From: Pseudothauera nasutitermitis
GTDB taxonomy: Bacteria > Pseudomonadota > Gammaproteobacteria > Burkholderiales > Rhodocyclaceae
Assembly (NCBI RefSeq): GCF_004801295.1
Contig: NZ_SSOC01000001.1
Location: forward strand, 496,001 to 560,000
Direction of reading: 5' to 3'
Length of the DNA: 64,000 bases
The first letter of the stretch is position 1, and each line of letters opens with the position of its first letter. A program made the position numbers and the translations under genes. This document shows positions 52,687-61,737 of the stretch, in pieces. The notes below the pieces were generated by a model. That model made no database searches. It had not been told where the DNA came from and worked only from the letters and a program-made list of their open reading frames with translations.

Positions 52687-53703
52687 ATGAGCAGCAGACG
52701 CAGTTTCCTCCTCGGCGCGGGCGTGCTCGCCGCAGCCCTCTACGCAGCGCCGGGCCTGGCGCAGCAGAAAGAAGTCACCATCGCGTACCAGGACATGTTG
52801 GTGCCCTGGCGCGTGGCGCACGCGGCCGGCGAGGTGGAGAAGGCCACCGGCTACAAGATCAACTTCCGCCAGTTCTCCGGCGGCGGCGACGTGATCCGCG
52901 CGCTGGCCTCCAACCAGGTGCACATCGGCGAGGCCGGCTCCGCGCCCATCGCCGCCGGCCTGTCGCAGGGACTGCCGGTGGAACTGTTCTGGATTCTCGA
53001 CGACATCAACGACGCCGAGGCGCTGGTGGTGCGCAACGGCAGTGGCGTGAACAGCGTGGCCGACCTGAAGGGCAAGCGCATCGGCGTGCCGTTCACCTCC
53101 ACCACCCACTTCCATTCCCTGGTGGCCCTCGAACACGCGGGGGTGAATCCCTCCGACGTGCGCATCGTCAACCTGCGCCCGCCCGAGATCGCCGCCGCCT
53201 GGGAGCGCGGCGACATCGACGCCACCTTCGTCTGGGAGCCGGTGCTGTCGCGCGTGAAGGCCAGCGGCAAGGTGCTGGTGTCCTCCGGGCAGATCGCCAA
53301 GCAGACCGGCAAGAGCACCTTCGACGGCATCGTGGTGAACCGCGACTGGGCCAGGCAGCATGGCGAGTTCCTCGACAAGTTCGTCCAGGTGCTCGCCGCC
53401 GCCGATGAAAGCTACCGCCGCGACGCGGCCAAATGGACCGCCGGCTCCGCCGAAGTGGCGGCGGTCGCCAAGATCACCGGCGCCAAGCCGGAAGACGTGC
53501 CGGCCGGCATCGCGCTGTACCGCTTCCCCACCCCGGCCGAACAGGCCTCGGCCACCTGGCTGGGCGGCGGCGCCCAGGGCGGCGCGGCGCAGTCGCTGGC
53601 GGCCACGGCGGCCTTCCTGAAGAGCCAGGGCACCATCGCCAACGTGCTGGGCGACTACTCGGTGGGCGTCAATCCGGCCTACGTGGAGCGGGCGGCGCGC
53701 TGA
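52687..53703 (+). CDS. tauA: Taurine ABC transporter substrate-binding protein
   Basis: A 338-residue periplasmic protein of the TauA/SsuA (NMT1-like) family. The signal peptide ([23 protein letters not shown]) is followed by [43 protein letters not shown] and [25 protein letters not shown], closely matching taurine-binding proteins. It opens a tauABC set and its stop overlaps tauB by TGATG. Confidence 0.93.
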   Translation: MSSRRSFLLGAGVLAAALYAAPGLAQQKEVTIAYQDMLVPWRVAHAAGEVEKATGYKINFRQFSGGGDVIRALASNQVHIGEAGSAPIAAGLSQGLPVELFWILDDINDAEALVVRNGSGVNSVADLKGKRIGVPFTSTTHFHSLVALEHAGVNPSDVRIVNLRPPEIAAAWERGDIDATFVWEPVLSRVKASGKVLVSSGQIAKQTGKSTFDGIVVNRDWARQHGEFLDKFVQVLAAADESYRRDAAKWTAGSAEVAAVAKITGAKPEDVPAGIALYRFPTPAEQASATWLGGGAQGGAAQSLAATAAFLKSQGTIANVLGDYSVGVNPAYVERAAR

Positions 53704-54560
53704 TGCCGGCGGCCGCACTGGCGCTCCAGGCCACGCAGGCCGCCTTCGCGGGCGATGGCGAGCAGGCCGTCGCCCACGAGGCGGCGGCCGGGCTGCGCAT
53801 CCGCGCGCTCAGCGTGCGCTTCGCGGGGCAGGGCGGGGCGCTCGCCCTCGATGGGGTGAACCTGGCCATCGGCGCGGGCGATTTCGTCGTCGCCCTGGGC
53901 GCCTCCGGTTGTGGCAAGACCACGCTGCTGTCGTGCATCGCCGGCTTCCTGAAACCCTCGGCCGGCGAGATCGAACTGGACGGCCGCGCGGTGGACGGGC
54001 CGGGCGCGGACCGCGGCGTGGTGTTCCAGAAGCACGCGCTGATGCCCTGGCTGAGCGTGCGCGAGAACGTCGAGCTGGGCCTGCGCCTGCGCGGCGTGGG
54101 GCGCGAAGAGCGCCGGGCGCGTGCCCTGGAGAAGCTGCGCACGGTGGGCCTGGAGCAGGCCGCCGAACGCCCGGTGTATCAACTCTCAGGCGGCATGCAG
54201 CAGCGCGTGGGCATCGCCCGCGCGCTGGCCTGCGACCCGCGCGTGCTGCTGATGGACGAACCTTTCGGCGCGCTCGACGCGCTGACCCGCGCGCAGATGC
54301 AGGAACTGGTGCTGCGCCTGTGGGCGCAGGAGCGCAAGATCGTCCTGTTCATCACCCACGACGTGGAAGAAGCCTTGTTCATCGCCACCCGGCTGGTGGT
54401 CATGACGCCCTCGCCGGGGCGCGTGGCGCATGAATTCGAACTGCCGTTCTCGCGGCGCTTCGTCGAATGCGGCGACGCGCGCAAGGTCAAGTCCGACCCC
54501 GAATTCATCGCCTGGCGGGAGCGCCTGATCCGCCTGATCCAGCGCGAGGGCGGCGCATGA
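53703..54560 (+). CDS. tauB: Taurine ABC transporter ATPase
   Basis: A 285-residue ATP-binding subunit: Walker [19 protein letters not shown], signature [15 protein letters not shown], Walker [13 protein letters not shown], then [19 protein letters not shown], all typical of TauB/SsuB. It has an extra 30-residue N-terminal extension compared with E. coli TauB. ATG at 53703 overlaps tauA; the 3' end overlaps tauC by ATGA. Confidence 0.93.
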   Translation: MPAAALALQATQAAFAGDGEQAVAHEAAAGLRIRALSVRFAGQGGALALDGVNLAIGAGDFVVALGASGCGKTTLLSCIAGFLKPSAGEIELDGRAVDGPGADRGVVFQKHALMPWLSVRENVELGLRLRGVGREERRARALEKLRTVGLEQAAERPVYQLSGGMQQRVGIARALACDPRVLLMDEPFGALDALTRAQMQELVLRLWAQERKIVLFITHDVEEALFIATRLVVMTPSPGRVAHEFELPFSRRFVECGDARKVKSDPEFIAWRERLIRLIQREGGA

Positions 54561-55396
54561 CGGCGCCCGCCTCCGCGCAGGAACGCGCCGCCCTCGAACT
54601 GCCGGCGGCGCGCTTCTACCACTTTCCCGAACCCGGCCGCGCCGCCGGGGTGTCGCTGTTCACCGTGTTCGCGCTGCTGCTGGGCTGGTGGACGGCCACC
54701 GAACTGGGCTGGCTGCCGCCGCTGGTGCTGCCCACGCCGCGCGCGGTGGGCGAGGCGCTGCTGGCCGCGCACCGGGGCGAACTGCAGGGCGGGCGCACGC
54801 TGACGGAGCACTTTTTATGGAGCTTCGGGCGCGTGCTGGCGGGTTTTCTGCTGGCCTGCGCCACGGCCATTCCGCTGGGCATCCTGATGGGCGTGTCGCG
54901 CATCGCGCGCGGCGTGTTCGACCCCCCGGTGGAGTTCTACCGCCCGCTGCCGCCGCTGGCCTATCTGCCGCTCATCGTGATCTGGTTCGGCATCGACGAA
55001 ACCTCCAAGATCCTGCTGATCTTCCTGGCCTGCTTCGCGCCGCTGGCGGTCTCCGCGCGCGCCGGGGTGCGCGCCGCGCACGCGGAGCAGATCCACGCCG
55101 CGCTGTCGATGGGCGCCTCGCACGCCCAGGTGGTGCGCCACGTGATCCTGCCGGCGGCCTTGCCCGAAATCCTCACCGGCATGCGCATCGCGGTGGGCTT
55201 CGGGTGGACCACGCTGGTGGCCGCCGAACTGGTGGCCGCCACGGTGGGCCTGGGGCAACTGGTGATGAACGCCTCCAACTTCCTGCGCACCGACGTGGTG
55301 CTCATGGGCATCTTCGTCATCGGCGCGGTGGCCTGGCTGTTCGATCTGGCCATGCGCGGGCTGGAGGCGCGCTTGGTGCCGTGGCGCGGGCGTTAG
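54557..55396 (+). CDS. tauC: Taurine ABC transporter permease
   Basis: A 279-residue inner-membrane permease of the TauC/SsuC family: [21 protein letters not shown] at the N-terminus, six helices, and the EAA loop [34 protein letters not shown]. It ends the tau operon; no clear terminator follows and the MCP gene begins 136 bases on. Confidence 0.93.
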   Translation: MTAPASAQERAALELPAARFYHFPEPGRAAGVSLFTVFALLLGWWTATELGWLPPLVLPTPRAVGEALLAAHRGELQGGRTLTEHFLWSFGRVLAGFLLACATAIPLGILMGVSRIARGVFDPPVEFYRPLPPLAYLPLIVIWFGIDETSKILLIFLACFAPLAVSARAGVRAAHAEQIHAALSMGASHAQVVRHVILPAALPEILTGMRIAVGFGWTTLVAAELVAATVGLGQLVMNASNFLRTDVVLMGIFVIGAVAWLFDLAMRGLEARLVPWRGR

Positions 55397-55532
55397 ATGA
55401 AATGCGCTGAAGTGCGTGCATTCGGTGCTTTTCAGTTGATCCGCATCAAAACTTCCGGTACTAAGTAACAATTACGCCCGGAACGCGGAAACGCCCGCCG
55501 CCGGGAGATTCTGGCGAACCTGGGAGAGTTGG

Positions 55533-57461
55533 ATGCGGCTCGCGCGCAATTGGTCGTTGGCCTTCAAGTTGAACCTGGTGACCGTGCTGTCCGCGGTCGT
55601 GCTGTTCGGCGGCATGACGCTGTTTCTCGCCCAGCGGGTGGGGCAGACCCTGGAAGAAGACAGCCTGCAGGATCTGGAGCGCATCACCCGGCTGGCGATG
55701 GACATGGCCGACGCCTACAACGCCAGTCTGGTCAGCGGTGTGGACCAGTTGGCCGGCCTGTTCGCCGCCGGTTTTCCGGGGCGTTTCTCCCTGGATACGA
55801 GCGAGAGCGTGACGATTGCCGGGCGGGCCACGCCCACCCTGCGCCACGACGGCTCGACCCTGAACCTCGATTTCGCCGAGGTTGATCGCTTCAACGCGGC
55901 GACCGGCGGCGTGGCCACCTTGTTCGTCCGCCAGGGTGACGATTTCGTGCGCATCGCCACCTCGGTGAAGAACGAGAAAGGCGAACGGGCCATCGGCACC
56001 GTGCTGGACCGGGCGGGTCCGGCGTACGCGCGCCTCAGCGCGGGCGAGGAGTACGTCGGCACCGCACGCCTGTTCGGGCGCGATTACATGACCAAGTACC
56101 TGCCGATCCGCGACGCGGGCGGGCGCGTGATCGGCATCCTGTTCGTCGGCCTGGACTTCACCGAGGGGCTGGCGCACCTGAAGGACAAGATCCGCGGCAT
56201 CAAGGTGGGCGATACCGGTTATCTGTACGTGCTGGATGCACGCGCGGGCAACGAGCGCGGCACCCTGGTGGTGCATCCGTTCAGCGAGGGGCAGAACCTC
56301 ATCGAGGCGCGCGACAACGACGGCAATTTCTTCATCCGCCAGATGCTCGACCAGCGTACCGGGGTGATCCGCTACCCGTGGAGGAACCCCGGCGAGAGCG
56401 CGCCGCGCGACAAGATCGTGGTGTTCGAGCATTACCCGGACTGGAACTGGGTGCTCGCCAGCGGCAGCTACCTGGACGAATTCACCGCGCTCAGCCGCAG
56501 CATCCGCAACATGCTGGCGCTGTCGGTCACTGCCGCTTTCGTGGTGCTGGTGCTGCTGTCCTGGTACGGCGTGCGGCGCTGGGTGGCCCAGCCCATCAGC
56601 GAAGTGCTGGCGGTGACCCGCAAGGTGGGCGAGGGCGACCTCACCGTGCGCCTGGAAAGCCGCTCCGGCGACGAGGTCGGCCAGTTGATCGACGCCACGC
56701 GCGGCATGGTGGACAAGCTGGCGACCACCATCGGCGACGTCAACGAGGTGGCGCGCACGCTGGACAACGCCGCCGGGCAGGTATCGGCCACCGCGCAGTC
56801 GCTGTCGCAGGCTTCCAGCGAGCAGGCCGCCTCGGTGGAGGAAACCGGCGCGTCGATGGAACAGATGAGCGCCTCCATCGCGCAGAACAGCGAGAACGCC
56901 CGGGTCACCGACGAAATCGCCGGCCAGGCCGCCGAGCAGGCGCGCCAGGGCAGCGAATCGGTGAAGGAAACCGTGGAGGCGATGCGCGCGATCGCCGCCA
57001 AGATCAGCATCGTCGACGACATCGCCTACCAGACCAACCTGCTCGCCCTCAACGCCGCCATCGAGGCCGCGCGTGCCGGCGAGCACGGCAAGGGCTTCGC
57101 GGTGGTCGCCGCCGAGGTGCGCAAGCTCGCCGAGCGCAGCCAGGTGGCCGCGCAGGAAATCGGCGCGCTGGCCGGTTCCTCGGTGGAACTGGCCGAACGC
57201 GCCGGCGGGCTGCTGGATGAGATGCTGCCCAGCATCCGCCGCACCTCCGATCTGGTCGGCGAAATCGCCGCCGCCAGCCAGGAGCAGAGCAGCGGGGTGG
57301 GGCAGATCAACGGCGCGATGACCCAGCTCAACGGCGCCACCCAGCAGAACGCCTCGGCCTCCGAGGAACTGGCCGCCACCGCCGAGGAGATGAGCGGGCA
57401 GGCCGGGCAGTTGCAGGATCTGATGGCCTACTTCCGCATCGACGAAAACCGGCGCGGCTGA
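55533..57461 (+). CDS. Methyl-accepting chemotaxis protein with periplasmic Cache region
   Basis: A 642-residue chemoreceptor. TM1 is at residues 10-31, a periplasmic Cache_3/Cache_2-type sensor at about 32-325 ([31 protein letters not shown] and [14 protein letters not shown]), TM2 near 328-350, then HAMP and the signalling domain with the conserved hairpin [33 protein letters not shown] receptor directly after tauABC may sense taurine or another sulfonate; an AAGTGCGT match lies upstream at 55410-55417. Confidence 0.93.
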   Translation: MRLARNWSLAFKLNLVTVLSAVVLFGGMTLFLAQRVGQTLEEDSLQDLERITRLAMDMADAYNASLVSGVDQLAGLFAAGFPGRFSLDTSESVTIAGRATPTLRHDGSTLNLDFAEVDRFNAATGGVATLFVRQGDDFVRIATSVKNEKGERAIGTVLDRAGPAYARLSAGEEYVGTARLFGRDYMTKYLPIRDAGGRVIGILFVGLDFTEGLAHLKDKIRGIKVGDTGYLYVLDARAGNERGTLVVHPFSEGQNLIEARDNDGNFFIRQMLDQRTGVIRYPWRNPGESAPRDKIVVFEHYPDWNWVLASGSYLDEFTALSRSIRNMLALSVTAAFVVLVLLSWYGVRRWVAQPISEVLAVTRKVGEGDLTVRLESRSGDEVGQLIDATRGMVDKLATTIGDVNEVARTLDNAAGQVSATAQSLSQASSEQAASVEETGASMEQMSASIAQNSENARVTDEIAGQAAEQARQGSESVKETVEAMRAIAAKISIVDDIAYQTNLLALNAAIEAARAGEHGKGFAVVAAEVRKLAERSQVAAQEIGALAGSSVELAERAGGLLDEMLPSIRRTSDLVGEIAAASQEQSSGVGQINGAMTQLNGATQQNASASEELAATAEEMSGQAGQLQDLMAYFRIDENRRG

Positions 57462-57481
57462 GCGGGGCCGCCCCAGGCACG

Positions 57482-57526
57482 GCGGGCATGTGCGCGCTTC
57501 CGTGAAATGGAGCGCCGCATGCCCGC
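57482..57526 (+). terminator. Long hairpin after the MCP gene
   Basis: GCGGGCATG (57482-57490) pairs with CATGCCCGC (57518-57526); the loop itself holds GCGCTTCC/GGAGCGC. It is 21 bases past the MCP stop. There is no T-run, so a terminator role is uncertain. Confidence 0.4.
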
Positions 57527-57616
57527 TTCCGCGTCGGCAGCTCCGCTGCCGGGCATGCCGTCCCGTTCGCCGATTAACCCTACAGAGAGCCGGGTCGTAT
57601 CTCCGCCGAACTTATA

Positions 57617-57635
57617 TATAATGGGAATCGTTATC
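57617..57635 (+). promoter_or_regulatory. Fur box upstream of the FecI-like gene
   Basis: TATAATGGGAATCGTTATC matches the 19-base Fur consensus (GATAATGATAATCATTATC) at 15 positions. It contains TATAAT (57617-57622), a likely -10 element, 41 bases before the sigma-factor ATG. Iron-bound Fur would therefore block the promoter. Confidence 0.85.
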
Positions 57636-57662
57636 AATTGATGGCTCTCCTCCATTCCCATC

Positions 57663-58190
57663 ATGGAAACGACCGGCACTTCCGCCGAGGTTTGTGCGCA
57701 GGATGTTGAAACGCTTTACCAGGCCAATCACCGCTGGCTGAGCGGTTGGCTGCGTGCACGGTTGGGGAGCAGGGCGGATGCCGACGATCTGGCGCAGGAC
57801 ACGTTCATCCGCGTGCTGTGCCTGCATGCGGGAAAGAGCATCGCCATCCGTGAGCCGAAGGCCTATCTGGCCACGATCGCCGGGCGGCTGGTCACCAACT
57901 TCTACCGGCGCCAGTCGATCGAACGGGCCTATCTCGAGGTGCTGGCGACCCTGCCGCAGGATGAGATCCCGTCGCTGGAAACCCAGGCGCTCATGAGAGA
58001 GGCGCTGCTGGAAATCGACCAGATGCTCGATGGCCTCGGCGCCAAGGTCAAGCAGGCCTTCCTGCTGGCGCAGTTCGAAGAACTGCCGTATGCCGAGATT
58101 GCAGAGCGTCTGGGGGTTTCGCTGCGTACGGTCAAGTACTACGTGGCACGCGCGATGGTGCATTGCTGCGCGATGCAAGAGTCAAGTTGA
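57663..58190 (+). CDS. FecI-type ECF sigma factor
   Basis: A 175-residue extracytoplasmic-function sigma factor. Region 2 includes RADADDLAQDTFIRVL, and region 4 has the helix-turn-helix ELPYAEIAERLGVSLRTVKYYVARAM. The Fur box just upstream indicates repression by iron. It is followed after 31 bases by a FecR-like gene. The usual third partner, a TonB receptor with an STN domain, is not present in the window. Confidence 0.92.
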   Translation: METTGTSAEVCAQDVETLYQANHRWLSGWLRARLGSRADADDLAQDTFIRVLCLHAGKSIAIREPKAYLATIAGRLVTNFYRRQSIERAYLEVLATLPQDEIPSLETQALMREALLEIDQMLDGLGAKVKQAFLLAQFEELPYAEIAERLGVSLRTVKYYVARAMVHCCAMQESS

Positions 58191-58221
58191 AGGCCGCAAC
58201 CGATCCGCGCAGCGTGGGCAC

Positions 58222-59196
58222 ATGAGCAAACCATCCACTCCCATTGAAGAAGCGGCGTTCTGGTACGCCTGTCTGCACGCCGGGGACGCCACCGAGCGGG
58301 AGCGCGGGCGCTGGCAGCAGTGGCTCGATGGCAACCCGGCCAACCAGCGGGCGTGGGCGCGCATCCAGGAGGTGCACGACCTTTTCGCACGGGTGCCGGG
58401 GAAGTTCGCTGCACCGCTGCTGGAACAGAAAAAGGTTTCCCGCCGCGCGGTGCTGCGCAGTGTGGTCGTGGCCCTGGGCGCCGGCCTGGCCGGAGTGGAA
58501 ACCTACCGGCACTTCTCCTGGCATGAATGGCGGGCCGATCTCCGCACCGCTGTCGGCGAGCGGCGGCGGGAGGTGCTGGCCGACGGCTCTTTGCTGTACC
58601 TGAACACGGGCACCGCCGTCGATGTGGCCTTCGACCAGGACGAACGCCGGATTCTGCTGCATGCCGGAGAAATCCTGGTGGAAACCCGGCCGGACAATCT
58701 GCCTGGAGTCGTACGCCCATTCAGCGTACACACCCCGCATGGGAGGGTGCGCGCGCTGGGAACCCGTTTCGTGGTCAGGCTGTACGAAACCCATTCCAGC
58801 GTTCAGGTCCTGCAGGATGCCGTTGAAATCCGCCCGGCCTTGTCCGTCGCCCGGCCCGTCCGGCTCGCGGAAGGGCAGGGGATGCTCTTCGACCGCCATG
58901 GCGTGAAGCTGCCGCAACCCCTGCCCACCGGAGCGGGGGCATGGTCGCAGGGAAGGCTGAGCGCGGTGGATATGCGCTTGCAGGAGTTCTTGTCCGAACT
59001 CGCGCGCTACCGCACCGGCTACCTGGGCTGTGCTCCCGAGGCTGCCGACCTGCGCGTATCCGGCGTCTTCCCGCTGGACGATCCGGAAGAGGCATTAAAC
59101 ATGCTGGTGGAAACCTTTCCCGTGACCGTCCGCCGCCTGACCCGCTACTGGGCCAGGGTTGAACTGCGCGACGCGCGGAACGCGGCGCATTCCTGA
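58222..59196 (+). CDS. FecR-type anti-sigma regulator
   Basis: A 324-residue protein: N-terminal DUF4880 region (EEAAFWYACLHAGDATERERGRWQQWLDGNPANQRAWARIQ, residues 9-49), a membrane segment (about 78-95), the periplasmic FecR domain (HTPHGRVRALGTRFVVR, then VQVLQDAVEIRP) and a C-terminal region (LPLDDPEEALNMLVETFPVTV-like) that contacts receptor STN domains. The ATG at 58222 is chosen because the cytoplasmic domain begins right there. Its receptor gene is missing; repetitive DNA and an AbiE pair follow. Confidence 0.92.
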   Translation: MSKPSTPIEEAAFWYACLHAGDATERERGRWQQWLDGNPANQRAWARIQEVHDLFARVPGKFAAPLLEQKKVSRRAVLRSVVVALGAGLAGVETYRHFSWHEWRADLRTAVGERRREVLADGSLLYLNTGTAVDVAFDQDERRILLHAGEILVETRPDNLPGVVRPFSVHTPHGRVRALGTRFVVRLYETHSSVQVLQDAVEIRPALSVARPVRLAEGQGMLFDRHGVKLPQPLPTGAGAWSQGRLSAVDMRLQEFLSELARYRTGYLGCAPEAADLRVSGVFPLDDPEEALNMLVETFPVTVRRLTRYWARVELRDARNAAHS

Positions 59197-59254
59197 TTCC
59201 TTCGTCTGCCGGACAAGAAAGGGCCTCACGCTCTCCCGCTGCGCGGGGTCGCTG

Positions 59255-59316
59255 CCCCGAGGGTGCGCTTTTTGCCTTGGGGCGGCCCGGCGGCAAGAAA
59301 GGGCCGGCGTCAAGCC
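59255..59316. repeat. 62-bp direct repeat, left copy
   Basis: Matches 61111-61172 in the same orientation with 4 mismatches in 62 bases, and the two copies bracket the second AbiE pair. Each copy contains a self-complementary CTTTTTGCC / GGCAA(G/A)AAAG arrangement that could fold into a hairpin. It starts 59 bases after the FecR stop. Confidence 0.85.
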
Positions 59317-59429
59317 CCTGGCTAGTGGCATTCGACATGCCATGCTCGCCGAGGCCTTCGGCACCGAAGCCGTCAGCCCATGCATCCCGCCATCCTGCCG
59401 CGGATTGGCAGAATCTGCTACTTTCAAGA

Positions 59430-59458
59430 TGTCAGAAATCGGTATATGGTATCTGACA
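59430..59458 (+). promoter_or_regulatory. Inverted repeat and promoter of the second AbiE pair
   Basis: TGTCAGA (59430-59436) and TCTGACA (59452-59458) form a 7-bp inverted repeat with a 15-base centre. TTTCAA (59422-59427) and TATGGT (59445-59450), 17 bases apart, are a possible promoter within it. It lies 14 bases upstream of the antitoxin start, fitting antitoxin autoregulation. The repeat differs in sequence from the operator of the first AbiE pair. Confidence 0.6.
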
Positions 59459-59472
59459 CCAAGAGGTGCCTT

Positions 59473-60069
59473 ATGAACACACTGCCCGAAACAATCTTTC
59501 AACAAGCACGCTCCCTGCCCGAGGGGGGGGTGCTATCGCCCAAGGAGTGCCTGCACTTGGGAAGCCGGTCGGCGGTGGATCAGGCGTTCTCGCGGCTGAC
59601 CAAGGCCGGCAAGCTGCTGCGCGTGGCGCGTGGTGCCTACGTCGCCCCGATTTCCAGCCGGTTCGGCTCTCGCGCCCCGGCCCCCGAGAAAGTTGTCCAG
59701 GCGCTGGCCGAACAGCGCGGCGAAATCGTCGTGCCGCACGGCGCCAGCGCAGCCAATGTCCTGGGCCTGACGCAGCAAGTGCCGATCCGCGAGGTCTATC
59801 TGACCTCCGGCCGCACCCGCAAGCTCAAGCTCGGGCGTTCGGAAGTGCTGGTCAAACACGCACCGCGCTGGATGCTGATGCTGGGCGCACGGCCGGCCGG
59901 CGCGGCCGTGCGCGCCTTGGCCTGGATCGGCCCTGCGCACGCTAACGAGTCCCTGGCATCGCTGCGCCGCAGCCTTCCCCTTGCCGAATGGCAGGCGCTG
60001 GCTGCGGCACGTGCAGCATTGCCCGGCTGGATGGCGCAAGCCATCGGCAAGGAAGCCGCACGTGGATGA
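59473..60069 (+). CDS. AbiEi-family antitoxin (DUF6088-like)
   Basis: A 198-residue type IV antitoxin. The N-terminal winged helix reads GVLSPKECLHLGSRSAVDQAFSRLTKAGKLLRVARGAYV (residues 18-56), followed by HGASAANVLGLTQQVPIREVYLTSGRTRKLKLG, the AbiEi pattern. An 8-base G run (59523-59530) lies at codons 17-20. It overlaps the toxin gene by 8 bases. In contrast to the first AbiE pair, order here is the usual antitoxin then toxin. Confidence 0.88.
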   Translation: MNTLPETIFQQARSLPEGGVLSPKECLHLGSRSAVDQAFSRLTKAGKLLRVARGAYVAPISSRFGSRAPAPEKVVQALAEQRGEIVVPHGASAANVLGLTQQVPIREVYLTSGRTRKLKLGRSEVLVKHAPRWMLMLGARPAGAAVRALAWIGPAHANESLASLRRSLPLAEWQALAAARAALPGWMAQAIGKEAARG

Positions 60070-61084
60070 GTATTTCTTCGACCTCAGCAAAGAAGATCAA
60101 CGCGAAGCGCTGGAATACGGGCGCGCTGAAACTGGCCGCCCCGCCCACCTGCTCGAAAAAGATGTTTGGGTGGTGTGGGCGCTGCGCGCCCTGTTCGAGT
60201 CGCCCCTGTCAGCCGACCTGACGTTCAAGGGCGGCACGTCGCTGTCAAAGGTTTACCAAGTCATCGACCGCTTCTCCGAAGACATCGACCTGACCTACGA
60301 CATCCGCAGGCTGATCCCCGACCTGATCGGCGAAAGCGGCGAGTTGCCGGCAAGCCGCAGCCAAGCTGGCAAATGGACGCAGGCCGTGCGGCATCGGTTG
60401 CCGGATTGGATCACCCGGAATGTGCAGCCGGTGATTGAAGTGGCCTTGGCGCACGAGCATCTGGCCGCCCGGCTGGAACTCGGTGGCCCGGAGAACGATA
60501 AGCTGTTCTTGCACTATCCCGCTCTCACGCAGGGCACAGGCTATGTGGCGTCCGTCGTCACACTGGAATTCGGTGCGCGCGCCACTGGCGAACCGCATCA
60601 GGTATTCCAGGTGGCTTGCGACATCGCGGCACATTTTAGCGACGTGTCATTCCCCATCGCCTCGCCACAGGTCATGAGCCTCGCACGCACATTCTGGGAG
60701 AAGGCCACGGCTGCGCACGTGTTCTGTGCGCAAGGCCGTATCCGCAGCGAACGCTATGCGCGCCATTGGCATGATCTGGCCGCGATCGCGCGGAGTCCTC
60801 ATTTTGCCGCTGTCATCACCGATCGCACGGTGGCAATGGCCGTCGCCCGCCACAAATCCTGCTTCTTCATCGAGAAAGACGCCAGTGGCCAGGTCATCGA
60901 CTACGCTGCAGCAACCGCCGGACATCTGAAAATCGTTCCTGAAGGCGAAGCCAAAACCGCGCTCTCCAAGGACTATGCGGCGATGCTGGCCGACGAAGTG
61001 ATGGTGGGAAACGCCTTATCCTTCGGCGAATTGCTGGAAGCCTGTGCAGACCTCGAAGCCAAGGTGAACAGGGCCGCCTTGTAA
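60062..61084 (+). CDS. AbiEii-family nucleotidyltransferase toxin
   Basis: A 340-residue toxin of the AbiEii type. Motifs GGTSLSK (57-63) and RFSEDIDL (70-77) form the nucleotidyltransferase active site; RPAHLLEKDVWVVWALRALF precedes them. The start is GTG at 60062, with AAGGAAG at 60049-60055 placed 7 bases before it, inside the antitoxin gene; longer upstream readings in the same frame lie entirely within that gene. Followed by the right copy of the direct repeat. Confidence 0.88.
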   Translation: MDEYFFDLSKEDQREALEYGRAETGRPAHLLEKDVWVVWALRALFESPLSADLTFKGGTSLSKVYQVIDRFSEDIDLTYDIRRLIPDLIGESGELPASRSQAGKWTQAVRHRLPDWITRNVQPVIEVALAHEHLAARLELGGPENDKLFLHYPALTQGTGYVASVVTLEFGARATGEPHQVFQVACDIAAHFSDVSFPIASPQVMSLARTFWEKATAAHVFCAQGRIRSERYARHWHDLAAIARSPHFAAVITDRTVAMAVARHKSCFFIEKDASGQVIDYAAATAGHLKIVPEGEAKTALSKDYAAMLADEVMVGNALSFGELLEACADLEAKVNRAAL

Positions 61085-61110
61085 CAGCACAAGATCAACA
61101 AGAACCACAG

Positions 61111-61172
61111 CCCCGAGGGGGCGCTTTTTGCCTTGGGGCGGCCCGGCGGCAAAAAAGGGCCAGTGTCAAGCC
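61111..61172. repeat. 62-bp direct repeat, right copy
   Basis: Second copy of the repeat at 59255-59316, 58 of 62 bases identical, starting 27 bases after the AbiEii stop. Copy spacing is 1856 bases. Confidence 0.85.
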
Positions 61173-61389
61173 TTTCATGCAAATCACGCGAGGCTTGAAA
61201 CCATATACGGGGCAATAGGTTAGCTCTGTTTCGTGCCGCTTGCAGAGGATGCGGCGTTGTGGGCTGGGAGCCACATAAGAGCCTGGAGAAAGCAAGCCGG
61301 GTCGCGTTGTAGCGATGGAGATTGCCAAGGGCTGGCAGGCTTGTTTATTCATCTTAGCCCATTCCCTCGCAGCCCATCCAGAACGAAGA
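61173..61389. other. Gene-free segment between the repeat and the DUF2274 scar
   Basis: No coding pattern, RNA gene or known element is recognised in these 217 bases. Together with the repeat and the hairpin it makes up a stretch of about 360 bases without an intact gene (61085-61445). Base composition is lower in GC than the flanking catabolic genes. Confidence 0.5.
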
Positions 61390-61412
61390 ACGCGCAGCGT
61401 TGGGCTGCGCGT
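61390..61412 (-). terminator. Hairpin downstream of the DUF2274 remnant
   Basis: ACGCGCAGC (61390-61398) pairs perfectly with GCTGCGCGT (61404-61412) around a 5-base loop. Read on the minus strand it is followed by TCTTCGTTCT, a moderately T-rich tail. It lies 33 bases past the remnant's stop and is probably its original terminator. Confidence 0.55.
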
Positions 61413-61445
61413 TCGAGGGATGGTCAGTCTGGTTCCAGTGCATCT

Positions 61446-61613
61446 TCAGCTTGGCTTCGGTGGCACGGCCTTGCTGGCGTTTCCTTTCTTGAACCCTCGA
61501 TCTCCAGCCATGAACGCCTCCAGCATGTGCGGAATCAGCGTCATGGCATCGACCGCTTCGCCATACGCCTGCGCGTGCAGCGCGGCGTAACGGTCGAGGT
61601 CGGCTTTCAGGCT
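61446..61613 (-). pseudogene. 3' fragment of a DUF2274-type conjugative-element gene
   Basis: About 54 residues in frame, beginning SLKADLDRYAALHAQAYGE and continuing through VDAMTLIPHMLEAFMAGDRGF. This is the C-terminal part of DUF2274 proteins, encoded next to trbI in Tn4371-like integrative conjugative elements. The 5' half is missing; upstream sequence switches abruptly to a LysR gene start in another frame. A remnant with no likely function. Confidence 0.7.
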
Positions 61614-61698
61614 GCTCGATGTGCAGTTTTTCCGCAGCGCGGGCGAAGTGAAGTTCTTCTGCAACTGCAAGAAAACAACGAAGGTGGCGAAGCTCCAT
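61612..61698 (-). pseudogene. 5' fragment of a LysR-family regulator
   Basis: MELRHLRCFLAVAEELHF and then ARAAEKLHIEQ, the first 29 residues of a LysR helix-turn-helix, with a GGAGG site before the ATG at 61698. After KLHIEQ the expected PPLS-type continuation is lost and the sequence runs into the DUF2274 fragment in a different frame. It is a truncated gene. Confidence 0.78.
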
Positions 61699-61737
61699 GC
61701 ACATTCCTCCATCTCATGCCCCCTCATTCGGTAATCG

